This document shows positions 1-5,999 of a stretch of DNA of 7,202 bases, piece by piece. The notes below the pieces were generated by a model. The model saw nothing but the letters and a program-made list of their open reading frames with translations. It made no database searches and was not told where the DNA came from. Source of the stretch: Chloroflexota bacterium (GTDB lineage Bacteria > Chloroflexota > Anaerolineae > J102); the NCBI GenBank assembly GCA_013152695.1, contig JAADFV010000405.1, positions 32,277 through 39,478 on the forward strand, read 5' to 3'. Both the position numbers and the translations under genes were made by a program. How positions within the stretch are numbered: the first letter of the stretch is position 1; each line of letters starts with the position of its first letter.

Positions 1-914
1 CGGATACGAGCCACTGCCTGGATTTCAGTCTGCTGTTGTTCTTCGGCCATCTTGGCGGCAAGTTCGAACTGGTCTGCAGCATTGCGGAAGTCACCCAGCG
101 CCTCGTAGGCACTGCCCAGAGTGAGATAAGCCGTTGGATTTTGGGGGTCTTCGCTAATGGCTGCCTGCGCCAGAGGAATGGCCTGCTCTGCTTTACCCAG
201 TTGGATGTAAACCTGGGCCAGGGATGTGTGGAGATTGGAAGGAGGGAGCGAGGCTTCCAGCTCTTTGAGAAGCTGTGCTGCTTTGTCGGGCTGCTGCGTG
301 AGTGTGTAAAGGACGACCAACCAGACTTTGGTGTCGTTGTTGTCGGGTAAGACAGCGAGAGCTGCTTCATACTGGGCAATAGCACCCTGCAGATCCCCCT
401 CCTGAATCAAGCGATCGCCCTCGTTTCGTAATTCCATGGACTGGATCACATTGGGATCGACAGGAAATAATTTGTTGACGACAAAGCGTCCTACAAAAAA
501 GATGACGATGATGGCGATGACGGTAATGGCAAATCGCTGCAGTTGTTTTTTACGCCGTTCACGCGCTGCTTCATCCAACCACCACCACCAATGGTCGGGG
601 GGAGGGGGGGTGGTTTGGCGTTCCCTCAGAGCTTTGAGTCCACCTATTGGCGCCAGTTCGGCGCGTAATTCGTGCTCGTGGCGCCTGACTGCGCCTAAAA
701 CAGCCTCCCAACGTACTCGTTCCGCGCGCAAATCCACTCCCTCAGCTTCGAGCTCAGGCAGGAGCGTAGCAATGCGATCGAGCCACTGCAAAAGTTCTTC
801 GGCCGCGTCGGCACCTTCCCCCTTGATGCTGACGGAACGTTTTTCACTGGCATCTAGTAAATGACGTAGCTGGTCGGCGGGGGTCAGAGAAGGGTAGGGG
901 ATTGTTCGAGCCAT
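1..914 (-). CDS. Membrane-anchored TPR-repeat protein, partial (3' end beyond window)
   Basis: The frame is open from an ATG at 914 to the left edge (304 codons, no stop), so the C-terminus is missing. Residues 1-105 are a charged, largely helical region ending in TTPPPP, followed by an unusual run of four Trp (109-112). A basic stretch (RERRKK, 118-123) precedes one hydrophobic segment at about 128-146, which predicts a cytoplasmic N-terminus and an exported C-terminal part. From about 160 onward there are tetratricopeptide-type helical pairs with the A-x-x-x-Y-x-x-A-L and L-G-x-A-Y-x-x-L-G-D patterns (for example around 174-190, 226-254 and 260-285). TPRs normally act as protein-binding scaffolds; no catalytic domain is visible and the partner is unknown. 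The start lies 30 bp behind the MBL gene, so cotranscription is likely. No clear Shine-Dalgarno precedes the start. Confidence 0.85.
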   Translation of the reverse strand, partial: MARTIPYPSLTPADQLRHLLDASEKRSVSIKGEGADAAEELLQWLDRIATLLPELEAEGVDLRAERVRWEAVLGAVRRHEHELRAELAPIGGLKALRERQTTPPPPDHWWWWLDEAARERRKKQLQRFAITVIAIIVIFFVGRFVVNKLFPVDPNVIQSMELRNEGDRLIQEGDLQGAIAQYEAALAVLPDNNDTKVWLVVLYTLTQQPDKAAQLLKELEASLPPSNLHTSLAQVYIQLGKAEQAIPLAQAAISEDPQNPTAYLTLGSAYEALGDFRNAADQFELAAKMAEEQQQTEIQAVARI

Positions 915-944
915 GGATGTCGTGCAGAACCGGACAAGGGGGGA

Positions 945-1838
945 TCAGGCGGCCTGGGCTTTGTTGGCGGCCTCTTGGCTGGCTAGTTGTTTGGCTTCGT
1001 GGGCACGGCGATGTTCATCGTAAACGCGCCCAATACCCGAGCGAATCTGCGATTCAATTTTAGAAGAACGCGAGGGCGGGATGGGAAACCAGGGTTTGAG
1101 CTCGGGGATGAGAAGGGAAGCTGTTTGCTGCTTGGTGCGACCGGCATTGAATAAATCAAGGGTGCGCTGCCGCAAAAAGGTCAGATAGTCGGTGAGACGA
1201 TCGAGGATGCGCACATCGCAAATGGGGCCGTGGCCGGGAACGATGTGTTTAGGGTTGAGTCTGCGAATGAAATCGAGGGCATCCAGCCATTCCTGGGAGT
1301 TGGCCTGGGTCATGAAGGGATGTTGATCGATCCAGACGATGTCGCCAGCAAAAAGGATCTTTTCGGCGGGAAGCCAGATCATGCTGGTGGCAGGGGTATG
1401 TCCACCCACATGCAGAATCCGCACAACCCGTTCGCCTCTGACAATGGTGAGATTGTCTTGGAAGGTAATGGAAGGGACAACGATGCGGAGTTCATCGAAC
1501 TGGGCGCGGATATCCGGACGTTTTTTGAAGCTAGAGCGCACGCGTTGTTTGAAGTTATCGCCATAATTGCGCATGTGCTTCCAGGCCAACTCATGAGCAA
1601 TAACAGTATCGCTCAGCCATTGGCTGCCCAAACAATGACCACGATGGTGGTCGGTGATCACGACGTAGAGGATGGGAAGACCACCACTGACTTCATCGAT
1701 GGTCTTGCGCCAGGCTTTACCCTCGCTGGGGATCATGGGGCTATCAAAACAGATGACACCCTCGGATGTGACAATAAAGCCGGGGTTACTGTTATGAAAA
1801 TTGGTTTCGGCATAAACTTGAGGTGCCAGTTCGTACAT
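945..1838 (-). CDS. MBL-fold (metallo-beta-lactamase superfamily) hydrolase with variant metal motif
   Basis: The 297-aa protein has the order of elements expected of an MBL fold: an N-terminal beta region with NPGFIVTSEGVICFDSP (17-34), a metal motif at 63-68, GGHTPATSMIWLP (His147), FAGDIV (Asp166) and PGHGP (His203). Substrates of this broad superfamily include lactones, thioesters, phosphodiesters and glutathione adducts; nothing here picks one. The first motif reads T-D-H-H-R-G-H, so Asp63 stands where the first His of HxHxDH is expected and Gly67 replaces the metal-binding Asp, while His65, His68, His147, Asp166 and His203 remain. The C-terminal 30 residues are an Ala/Gln-rich helix-like tail. 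No signal peptide is seen, so it is probably cytoplasmic. It starts 21 bp after the alaX stop and ends 30 bp before the TPR gene, which suggests one transcript. No clear Shine-Dalgarno is visible. Confidence 0.88.
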   Translation of the reverse strand: MYELAPQVYAETNFHNSNPGFIVTSEGVICFDSPMIPSEGKAWRKTIDEVSGGLPILYVVITDHHRGHCLGSQWLSDTVIAHELAWKHMRNYGDNFKQRVRSSFKKRPDIRAQFDELRIVVPSITFQDNLTIVRGERVVRILHVGGHTPATSMIWLPAEKILFAGDIVWIDQHPFMTQANSQEWLDALDFIRRLNPKHIVPGHGPICDVRILDRLTDYLTFLRQRTLDLFNAGRTKQQTASLLIPELKPWFPIPPSRSSKIESQIRSGIGRVYDEHRRAHEAKQLASQEAANKAQAA

Positions 1839-1859
1839 AAGGAATGGCCAATTAGGAAA

Positions 1860-3065
1860 CTAAGGAATAAGTTGTTCGATGAGCACGGTCTGAAGTGCAT
1901 CGAGGAGATGATCAAGGGCAGAGAAATCTACGGCGCCACCCTGAAGGGTGTGATTGGAACCTCCGCCTCTGATGTTTTCATGAGAGCGGATGAGGGGGAG
2001 AAGTTGCTGCAAGTCAAGGTCTACACCTTCACTGCGAGTGATAATCCAGCGGGGACGCTCACCCGGCCAGGCCAACAAGACCAGACATTGCCCTCGTTCG
2101 GTCAAATGACGGGCTAGCCGTACCAGGGCTTTGGGGTCTTCATTTTCGACATTGTGACGAATGACCTTGATACCACTGTAGCTAGGTGCAGCAGCCCAAA
2201 GAGCGGTGGCAGTAGCTTGAAGGAGTCGTGCCTGGCTGTTGCGAAGGGCGCGCTGGCTTTGTTTTAAATCATGGCGCAGAGTAGCCACGCTAGCAGGTAG
2301 TTCGTCAAGACCTGTGGTAAGTTGAGCAGTCAGGGCTTGCGTGACGGCCAGACGGCGACGGTGATCATCGTACGCACGTTGACCGCACAAGAAGTGAATT
2401 CGGGTCTCGTCACCGCGGCGTTCGAGTCTGGTGATGATGATGGAACCGATGGCGGCAGTACTGTGTACATGTGTACCACCACAAGCACAGCGATCAAAGT
2501 CGGCGATTTCGACAATACGCATGGCCCCTTCGACAGGCGGCATTTTGCGCAGATCGAGGTCGGCAGGGGGGGAAGAAATGATGCGGCTGGTGATAGGGCG
2601 GTCTTCGGCGATGATGGCCTGGGTGAGATCGAGCACGCGCCTGATCTCGGCAGACGTTGGTGGTGATCCTGCGAGGTCGATGGTCAGGCTCTCGCTACTA
2701 AGATGAAAGCCGATGGTGGGGCGCTCGAGCTCGGCGAGAAAGGCGGCAGAGAGAAGATGTTGGCCGCTGTGTTGTTGCATGTGGTCCCAGCGTCGGGGCC
2801 AGTCGATTTCGCCACGAACCTCGTGCAGGGATGAAGGGGGGGCATCGAGGACATGGACGATGGCGCCTTGCTCGGCCACAACATCGAGGACCTGAGCACC
2901 GCCGAGGAGGCCGGTATCATGAGGTTGACCGCCACCAGTGGGGTAGAAGAGGGTGCGGTTGAGGACAAGGCGGGTGTGGTCACCCTTGTCGAAGGTGAGG
3001 ATTTGGGCGGTAAAGTGTCGCCTGTAGGCATCGGCCCAATAGAGTTTGCGGGTGGCTAATGACAT
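1860..3065 (-). CDS. alaX: Alanyl-tRNA editing protein AlaX, long form with DHHA1 domain
   Basis: A stand-alone relative of the AlaRS editing domain that hydrolyses tRNA-Ala wrongly charged with Ser or Gly, in the cytoplasm. With the ATG at 3065 the protein has 401 residues. The N-terminal beta-barrel-like part carries YPTGGGQP (41-48), typical of the AlaRS/AlaX family. The zinc site is complete: HxxxH at His99/His103 and CGGTH at Cys195/His199. Residues about 260-285 form a likely coiled coil, and the remainder (about 295-400) matches a DHHA1 domain with the glycine-rich GGGSNHTLQGG at 367-377. Size and domain order fit the long AlaX class. A TTG two codons upstream (3071) is possible but less likely than the ATG, after which SLATRKLYW matches the usual family beginning. 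A dedicated promoter lies just upstream. Confidence 0.93.
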   Translation of the reverse strand: MSLATRKLYWADAYRRHFTAQILTFDKGDHTRLVLNRTLFYPTGGGQPHDTGLLGGAQVLDVVAEQGAIVHVLDAPPSSLHEVRGEIDWPRRWDHMQQHSGQHLLSAAFLAELERPTIGFHLSSESLTIDLAGSPPTSAEIRRVLDLTQAIIAEDRPITSRIISSPPADLDLRKMPPVEGAMRIVEIADFDRCACGGTHVHSTAAIGSIIITRLERRGDETRIHFLCGQRAYDDHRRRLAVTQALTAQLTTGLDELPASVATLRHDLKQSQRALRNSQARLLQATATALWAAAPSYSGIKVIRHNVENEDPKALVRLARHLTERGQCLVLLAWPGERPRWIITRSEGVDLDLQQLLPLIRSHENIRGGGSNHTLQGGAVDFSALDHLLDALQTVLIEQLIP

Positions 3066-3095
3066 GATCAACGAGGCTTAACAGGGCCAAAGTGT

Positions 3096-3124
3096 AGGAT
3101 AGCACAACATCTGCTGTCGGTCAA
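3096..3124 (-). promoter_or_regulatory. Sigma70-type promoter of alaX
   Basis: On the minus strand a -35 box TTGACC (3124-3119) is followed by exactly 17 bp and a -10 box TATCCT (3101-3096), preceded directly by TGC, which makes an extended -10. A run of seven A on the minus strand (3134-3128), inside the palindrome TTTTTGCAAAAA (3130-3141), sits just upstream of the -35 and could act like an UP element. Predicted transcription start is near 3089, about 24 nt before the ATG at 3065. It would let alaX-MBL-TPR be transcribed independently of glgA. Confidence 0.7.
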
Positions 3125-3173
3125 TGGTTTTTTTGCAAAAAGTCGCTCAATCTCCAAATAAAGTCCATCAGTA

Positions 3174-4649
3174 TTATCCTGGCGAACCGGTAAGTTTGAG
3201 CGAGCGGGCGCGGCGATAGAGATCATGATAGGCGTGAGCAGGCTGATTCCAGGAGACATCTTGTCTCATAGCGTTGCGCTGGATCGACGCCCAAATGTCA
3301 GGATGGTTGTACAATTCGACGGCACGAGCAATGGCTGCAAAGAGTGCCATGCTGTCGTATTCTGTGAAGGTAATGCCGGTGCCTGTGGTAGGAGGGCGAT
3401 GATTGACCACGGTATCGGCAAGGCCACCGACGGCATGCACCAAAGGTACGGCACCGTAACGCATGGCGATCAGTTGGTCAAGACCACAGGGTTCGTGACG
3501 CGAGGGCATCAGAAAGATATCGGAACCGGCAAAGATGCGACGACGCAGATTTTCCTCGTAGGTGAGTTTGACTCCGAGACGTTGAGGATAGTGCGCCTGC
3601 AAGTGGAGAAAGGTGTCGTGATAGCGCTGTTCGCCCACACCCATGATCACCCACTGCGCCTCGACATGCTGCAGGAGAGGAACAAGGACATCGCTGAGAA
3701 TATCGTAACCTTTTTGATCTTGCAAACGTGAGGTTAAACTAATGAGGGGGATATCAGGAACAGGTTCCAGGCCGAATTCCTTTTGCAGAGCGACTTTGCA
3801 ATAGCGACGGTTCTGCAAATGCTCGAGATCGTAATTCTCGGGTAAAGCGGGATCGGTTTGGGGGTCGTAGGTGCCGGTATCAATGCCGTTGAGAATGCCA
3901 ATAAGACGATGCTGGCGGTCGCGGAGAATGGGATCCAAGCCTTCACCAAATTCGGGAGTAAGGATTTCGTGGGCGTAGGTCGGGCTGACCGTGGCGATGA
4001 TGTCGGCAAAGATGATACCCCGTCCCATGAGACTCACGACATCATTGAGAGAGGGAGAAACTTCGGGATGAGCGATAAAGCCGTAGCGAGCGATCCCAGC
4101 TATTTCGAGAACACGATGTCCAAAAATGCCTTGGTAGGAAAGATTATGGATGTTGTAAATTACGGCGGTTTGGGCGAAAAAGGGATCGCTGGCGTAGATG
4201 GTGCGCAGCCAATTGGGGATAATGGCGGTTTGCCATTCGTTGCAGTGAATGACATGAGGTTGCCAAGAGAGATGTCGCGCCGCCTCGAGACTGGCACGGC
4301 TATAAAAGATAAAACGCTCGGCATCATCGGGGTAGGAGTAGATGCCCTGGCGACTGCCGAAAAATCGGTCGTGCTCGATAAAGTAGACAGGAATCTCTGT
4401 CTCGGGCGCCTGCCACAACCCGGCCGTCTCTACTTCATCCTGAAAAGGTACAGGGAAATGCTCGAGCACACGGCGAAATCCCTGCTTTTCCGGCTCGATC
4501 AAGCCGTAGCGGGGCAAAATCACGCGTACATCATCACCGAGCTGACGGAGGGCGCGGGGCAGTGCGCCCGCCACTTGCGCCAAACCACCGGTGCGGGCAT
4601 AGGGCACCATTTCGGCACTGAGATAAAGGATGTTGAAAGACTGGGGCAT
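3174..4649 (-). CDS. glgA: Glycogen/starch synthase (GT5), with substitutions at substrate-binding positions
   Basis: Transfers glucose from a nucleotide sugar (ADP-glucose in most bacteria) to the non-reducing end of an alpha-1,4-glucan; cytoplasmic. The 491 aa match the usual length (about 470-500) and both Rossmann-like halves are present. Recognisable elements are the N-terminal ILYLSAEMVPYARTGGL (7-23), YNIHNLSYQGIF (165-176), TVSPTYAHEI and TPEFGEGLD (220-239), GILNGID (251-257), TSRLQDQKG with Arg308/Lys313, and SRHEPCGL with the catalytic-region Glu386. Three positions differ from the family pattern: Arg19 for the Lys of K-[TV]-G-G-L, Gln25 for the Asp that follows in that motif, and Glu138 (HCNEW) for the Asp of H-x-[HN]-D-W. 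The ATG at 4649 fits the family N-terminus; no strong Shine-Dalgarno is seen. It follows ferritin after 75 bp that contain a hairpin. Confidence 0.95.
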   Translation of the reverse strand: MPQSFNILYLSAEMVPYARTGGLAQVAGALPRALRQLGDDVRVILPRYGLIEPEKQGFRRVLEHFPVPFQDEVETAGLWQAPETEIPVYFIEHDRFFGSRQGIYSYPDDAERFIFYSRASLEAARHLSWQPHVIHCNEWQTAIIPNWLRTIYASDPFFAQTAVIYNIHNLSYQGIFGHRVLEIAGIARYGFIAHPEVSPSLNDVVSLMGRGIIFADIIATVSPTYAHEILTPEFGEGLDPILRDRQHRLIGILNGIDTGTYDPQTDPALPENYDLEHLQNRRYCKVALQKEFGLEPVPDIPLISLTSRLQDQKGYDILSDVLVPLLQHVEAQWVIMGVGEQRYHDTFLHLQAHYPQRLGVKLTYEENLRRRIFAGSDIFLMPSRHEPCGLDQLIAMRYGAVPLVHAVGGLADTVVNHRPPTTGTGITFTEYDSMALFAAIARAVELYNHPDIWASIQRNAMRQDVSWNQPAHAYHDLYRRARSLKLTGSPG

Positions 4650-4667
4650 AGGCGAAGAGAAGCAAGC

Positions 4668-4700
4668 AACAACGCCAACGAAACAGTCGTTGACGTTGTT
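4668..4700 (-). terminator. Strong hairpin between ferritin and glgA (weak terminator or leader structure)
   Basis: The minus strand reads arm AACAACGTCAACGA (4700-4687), a 5-nt loop CTGTT, and arm TCGTTGGCGTTGTT (4681-4668). In RNA this is an unbroken 14-bp stem with one U-G pair; on the plus strand the same position is a C-A mismatch, so the fold favours the minus-strand transcript. What follows (GCTTGCTTCTCTT) is only moderately T-rich, so an intrinsic terminator is uncertain. It ends 18 nt before the glgA ATG and could instead limit readthrough from ferritin, protect the ferritin mRNA 3' end or affect glgA translation. Confidence 0.5.
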
Positions 4701-4724
4701 TAGGGATGGTGTAAAAAGAAGGCT

Positions 4725-5243
4725 CTATGCTGCTTCGGTATCGGCTGCTGCTACAGCCTGACGCATGGCCATTTCTCGGTCCATCATCAAAACACCAGGC
4801 CCGAAGTCACCGATCATACGTAGCTGTTGTACGGCATCTCCAGCATTCTTTTCTTCCTCGACCTGTTCCGTAATGAACCACTGCAGAAGCACTTCTGTGG
4901 GATAATCGCCCTCATCTTTAGCAAGCTTGTAGAGATTGCTGATTAAGGCAGTGACTTTCTGTTCATGCTCCAGGGCGCCTTCGAAGACGGCGAGAACTGA
5001 GTCAAAATCAGATGGTGGTGTGTCTATGCCTTTGAGGACAACTCTAGCCCCGCGATCGATCATGTAATCGAACAGCTTCATAGCATGAATAACTTCTTCG
5101 TCATGCTGCAAACGCATCCAGTGGGCAAAGCCGGGAAGGTTGATGTCTTCAAGATAGGCGGACATCGACAGATAGAGATAGGCTGAATAGAGCTCCGCAT
5201 TGATCTGATCGTTGATGGCTTGTTGTAATGTATCACTAAGCAT
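4725..5243 (-). CDS. ftnA: Prokaryotic (non-haem) ferritin
   Basis: Oxidises Fe(II) and stores it as a ferric mineral inside a 24-subunit cytoplasmic shell. From the ATG at 5243 the protein has 172 residues, and its ligands fall at the same numbers as in E. coli FtnA: Glu17, Tyr24, Glu49, Glu50, His53, Glu94, Glu126, Gln127 and Glu130. The ferroxidase centre and third iron site therefore look complete. The four-helix bundle is full length, and the Ala-rich C-terminus (AVAAADTEAA) is probably flexible. The start at 5243 is preferred over an in-frame ATG at 5279 because it gives the family N-terminus MLSDTLQQAIN and has GGGAG 9 nt upstream; the 5279 start would add 12 unrelated residues. It lacks the Met haem ligand context of bacterioferritin (residue 52 is Ile). 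It is divergent from the 118-aa gene. Confidence 0.96.
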   Translation of the reverse strand: MLSDTLQQAINDQINAELYSAYLYLSMSAYLEDINLPGFAHWMRLQHDEEVIHAMKLFDYMIDRGARVVLKGIDTPPSDFDSVLAVFEGALEHEQKVTALISNLYKLAKDEGDYPTEVLLQWFITEQVEEEKNAGDAVQQLRMIGDFGPGVLMMDREMAMRQAVAAADTEAA

Positions 5244-5252
5244 AATGTTGTT

Positions 5253-5257
5253 CTCCC
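5253..5257 (-). promoter_or_regulatory. Shine-Dalgarno of ftnA, decides start at 5243
   Basis: The minus strand reads GGGAG, then 9 nt, then the ATG at 5243. The alternative ATG at 5279 has no comparable purine stretch in front of it. Confidence 0.7.
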
Positions 5258-5270
5258 ATGTCAGAATAGA

Positions 5271-5411
5271 TGTTGCCATGTGGATATTGTTAAAAAAGAC
5301 GATGGCAATATGTATGATTGTAATGCCAGACTAGCACTCTGTCAATGGGCCGGGACAATATACCACATTTGGCATTGCTGCTTACCTTTATAAACCAAGC
5401 GATTATTGCCA
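5271..5411. repeat. Cluster of five TGGCA-type half-sites (candidate operator set)
   Basis: Five copies of TGGCA or its complement occur with similar flanks: TGTTGCCA (5271-5278), TGGCAATA (5303-5310), TAATGCCA (5321-5328), TGGCATTG (5370-5377) and TATTGCCA (5404-5411). The second and third form a near-palindrome with a 10-bp spacer over the ftnA -10 box and start site. The fifth is the exact reverse complement of the second and covers the -35 box of the divergent gene. By chance about 0.5 such pentamers would be expected in 260 bp on both strands. The binding protein is unknown. Confidence 0.45.
5317..5345 (-). promoter_or_regulatory. Near-consensus sigma70 promoter of ftnA
   Basis: On the minus strand a perfect -35 box TTGACA (5345-5340) is followed by a 17-bp spacer and -10 box TACAAT (5322-5317), one base from consensus. 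Predicted start of transcription is near 5310, giving a leader of about 66 nt. The -10 box is enclosed by the imperfect palindrome TGGCAATA-N10-TAATGCCA (5303-5328), a plausible repressor site. No recognisable Fur box was seen. Confidence 0.8.
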
Positions 5412-5429
5412 CATTCATCCATTGCTGCT
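5373..5429. repeat. 10-bp direct repeat in the divergent promoter region
   Basis: CATTGCTGCT occurs at 5373-5382 and 5420-5429, 47 bp apart start to start. The second copy reaches the first base of the -10 box of the 118-aa gene; the first overlaps the TGGCATTG half-site. It may be a regulator contact or may be chance. Confidence 0.35.
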
Positions 5430-5434
5430 AAAAT
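5406..5434 (+). promoter_or_regulatory. Sigma70-type promoter of the 118-aa gene, extended -10
   Basis: The -35 box TTGCCA (5406-5411) is five of six to consensus, the spacer is 17 bp, and the -10 box TAAAAT (5429-5434) is five of six and preceded directly by TGC (5426-5428). Transcription would start near 5441, leaving a leader of about 60 nt. It points away from the ftnA promoter, with 60 bp between the two -35 boxes. Confidence 0.7.
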
Positions 5435-5444
5435 ACAAAATATT

Positions 5445-5460
5445 CTAGCAATGATGCTAG
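5445..5460. repeat. Perfect palindrome just downstream of the 118-aa gene promoter
   Basis: CTAGCA-ATGA-TGCTAG is a perfect 6-bp inverted repeat with a 4-nt centre, at about +5 to +20 of the predicted transcript. It could be an operator blocking the promoter or a 5' hairpin in the mRNA. A further CTAGCA half lies at 5331-5336 inside the spacer of the ftnA promoter. Confidence 0.5.
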
Positions 5461-5487
5461 GAGCCGCGGTAATGACGCCACAAAACC

Positions 5488-5494
5488 AGGAGGT
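5488..5494 (+). promoter_or_regulatory. Consensus Shine-Dalgarno that fixes a TTG start
   Basis: AGGAGGT is a full match to the anti-Shine-Dalgarno, and it is followed after 8 nt by TTG at 5503. No in-frame ATG or GTG lies at a suitable distance, so the TTG start is well supported. Confidence 0.85.
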
Positions 5495-5502
5495 ATTGAA
5501 CG

Positions 5503-5859
5503 TTGGTAATTCCAGCAGCTTTATTGCGCCGTTTCTATGTCGACGGTAGCTTGAGAAATGAAAAAGAGGGGGTTGTGTTTCAAATCAAGAACCTCGTTGC
5601 GCCCACAACGCTTGTTTCGTTAGGCCCAATTGAGATCGATGATCGATCGTTTGCACCTGATGAGATCGAAATTGTGGCGAGCAAGGCCCGTCAGGCCAGC
5701 GCCGTTACTGAAAAAACCCCCTTATTTCTGGCGATGAGCAAAGGCATCACCATCCGCCTTGATAGAGTACAGTTGCCAGCCGGAGAACATCGCCTCTTGG
5801 TACATGCGATCACGCGAGAAGTTGGCCCCGTTGTGATTGATGTAACCGAAACACTTTAG
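5503..5859 (+). CDS. Small uncharacterised all-beta protein (118 aa)
   Basis: I do not firmly recognise this gene. It begins with TTG behind a perfect AGGAGGT and encodes 118 residues with no Cys, no Trp, no signal peptide and no membrane segment, so a cytoplasmic protein is expected. The N-terminus (LLRRFYVDGSLRNEKEGVVF) is followed by alternating hydrophobic stretches at about 24-30, 36-46, 54-59, 73-87, 97-104 and 108-115, which suggests a compact beta-sandwich. The pattern of an opening RRFYVDGSLRN, a central GPIEID and a late LPAGEHRLLV loosely recalls small DUF6379-like (C-glycoside deglycosidase beta-subunit type) proteins, but this is from memory and weak. It is transcribed divergently from ferritin from its own promoter, and ald follows on the same strand after 140 bp. 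No terminator hairpin is visible after the stop. Confidence 0.85.
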   Translation: MVIPAALLRRFYVDGSLRNEKEGVVFQIKNLVAPTTLVSLGPIEIDDRSFAPDEIEIVASKARQASAVTEKTPLFLAMSKGITIRLDRVQLPAGEHRLLVHAITREVGPVVIDVTETL

Positions 5860-5997
5860 CTCTTTCCCATTCTCAGACTCATTTTTATTAAGTTTCGTTG
5901 ACAATCGAATTAGAAAGATTAAGGTAGATATACTTTCTTTTTAATTCTATTCAGTTTGGAATCCATTAAACGCATTTTTCTCTTCTTGGAGAAATCC
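5860..5997 (+). promoter_or_regulatory. AT-rich spacer before ald with SD and mis-spaced promoter boxes
   Basis: The stretch contains no ORF of note. A perfect -35-like TTGACA is at 5898-5903 and a good -10-like TATACT at 5929-5934, but they are 25 bp apart, so they do not form a standard sigma70 promoter; at 17 bp from TTGACA the sequence is AAGGTA. TTCG and CGAA flank TTGACAAT (5894-5909) as a small inverted repeat. GGAGA at 5988-5992, 7 nt before the ATG at 6000, is the ald ribosome binding site. Whether ald has its own promoter here or is read through from the 118-aa gene is open. Confidence 0.4.
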
Positions 5998-5999
5998 TC

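Noticed and set aside
411..418. GCGATCGC, the cyanobacterial HIP1 octamer
   Set aside because: I noticed a single copy, inside coding sequence; HIP1-rich genomes show it far more often, so it does not indicate cyanobacteria.
3066..3071. TTG at 3071 as the alaX start
   Set aside because: The ATG at 3065 is a stronger codon and leaves the usual family N-terminus; nothing supports the two extra residues.
3130..3141. TTTTTGCAAAAA as the terminator of glgA
   Set aside because: The stem has almost only A-T pairs and no usable loop; it is better read as A-tract DNA upstream of the alaX promoter.
36..4703. Several plus-strand ORFs (36-350, 436-864, 1230-2117, 3225-3731, 3858-4703)
   Set aside because: All lie opposite well-recognised minus-strand genes, have low-complexity or unfamiliar products and no convincing ribosome binding sites.
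5244..5279. Upstream ATG at 5279 as the ferritin start
   Set aside because: It would add 12 residues foreign to the family and lacks a Shine-Dalgarno, whereas 5243 has GGGAG 9 nt upstream and gives exact family numbering of the iron ligands.
5332..5339. TAGCACTC resembling half of a CIRCE (HrcA) operator
   Set aside because: The second half GAGTGCTAA is not present at 9 bp on the other side.
5722..5904. Minus-strand 60-aa ORF
   Set aside because: It overlaps the well-supported 118-aa gene and has no ribosome binding site or recognisable product.
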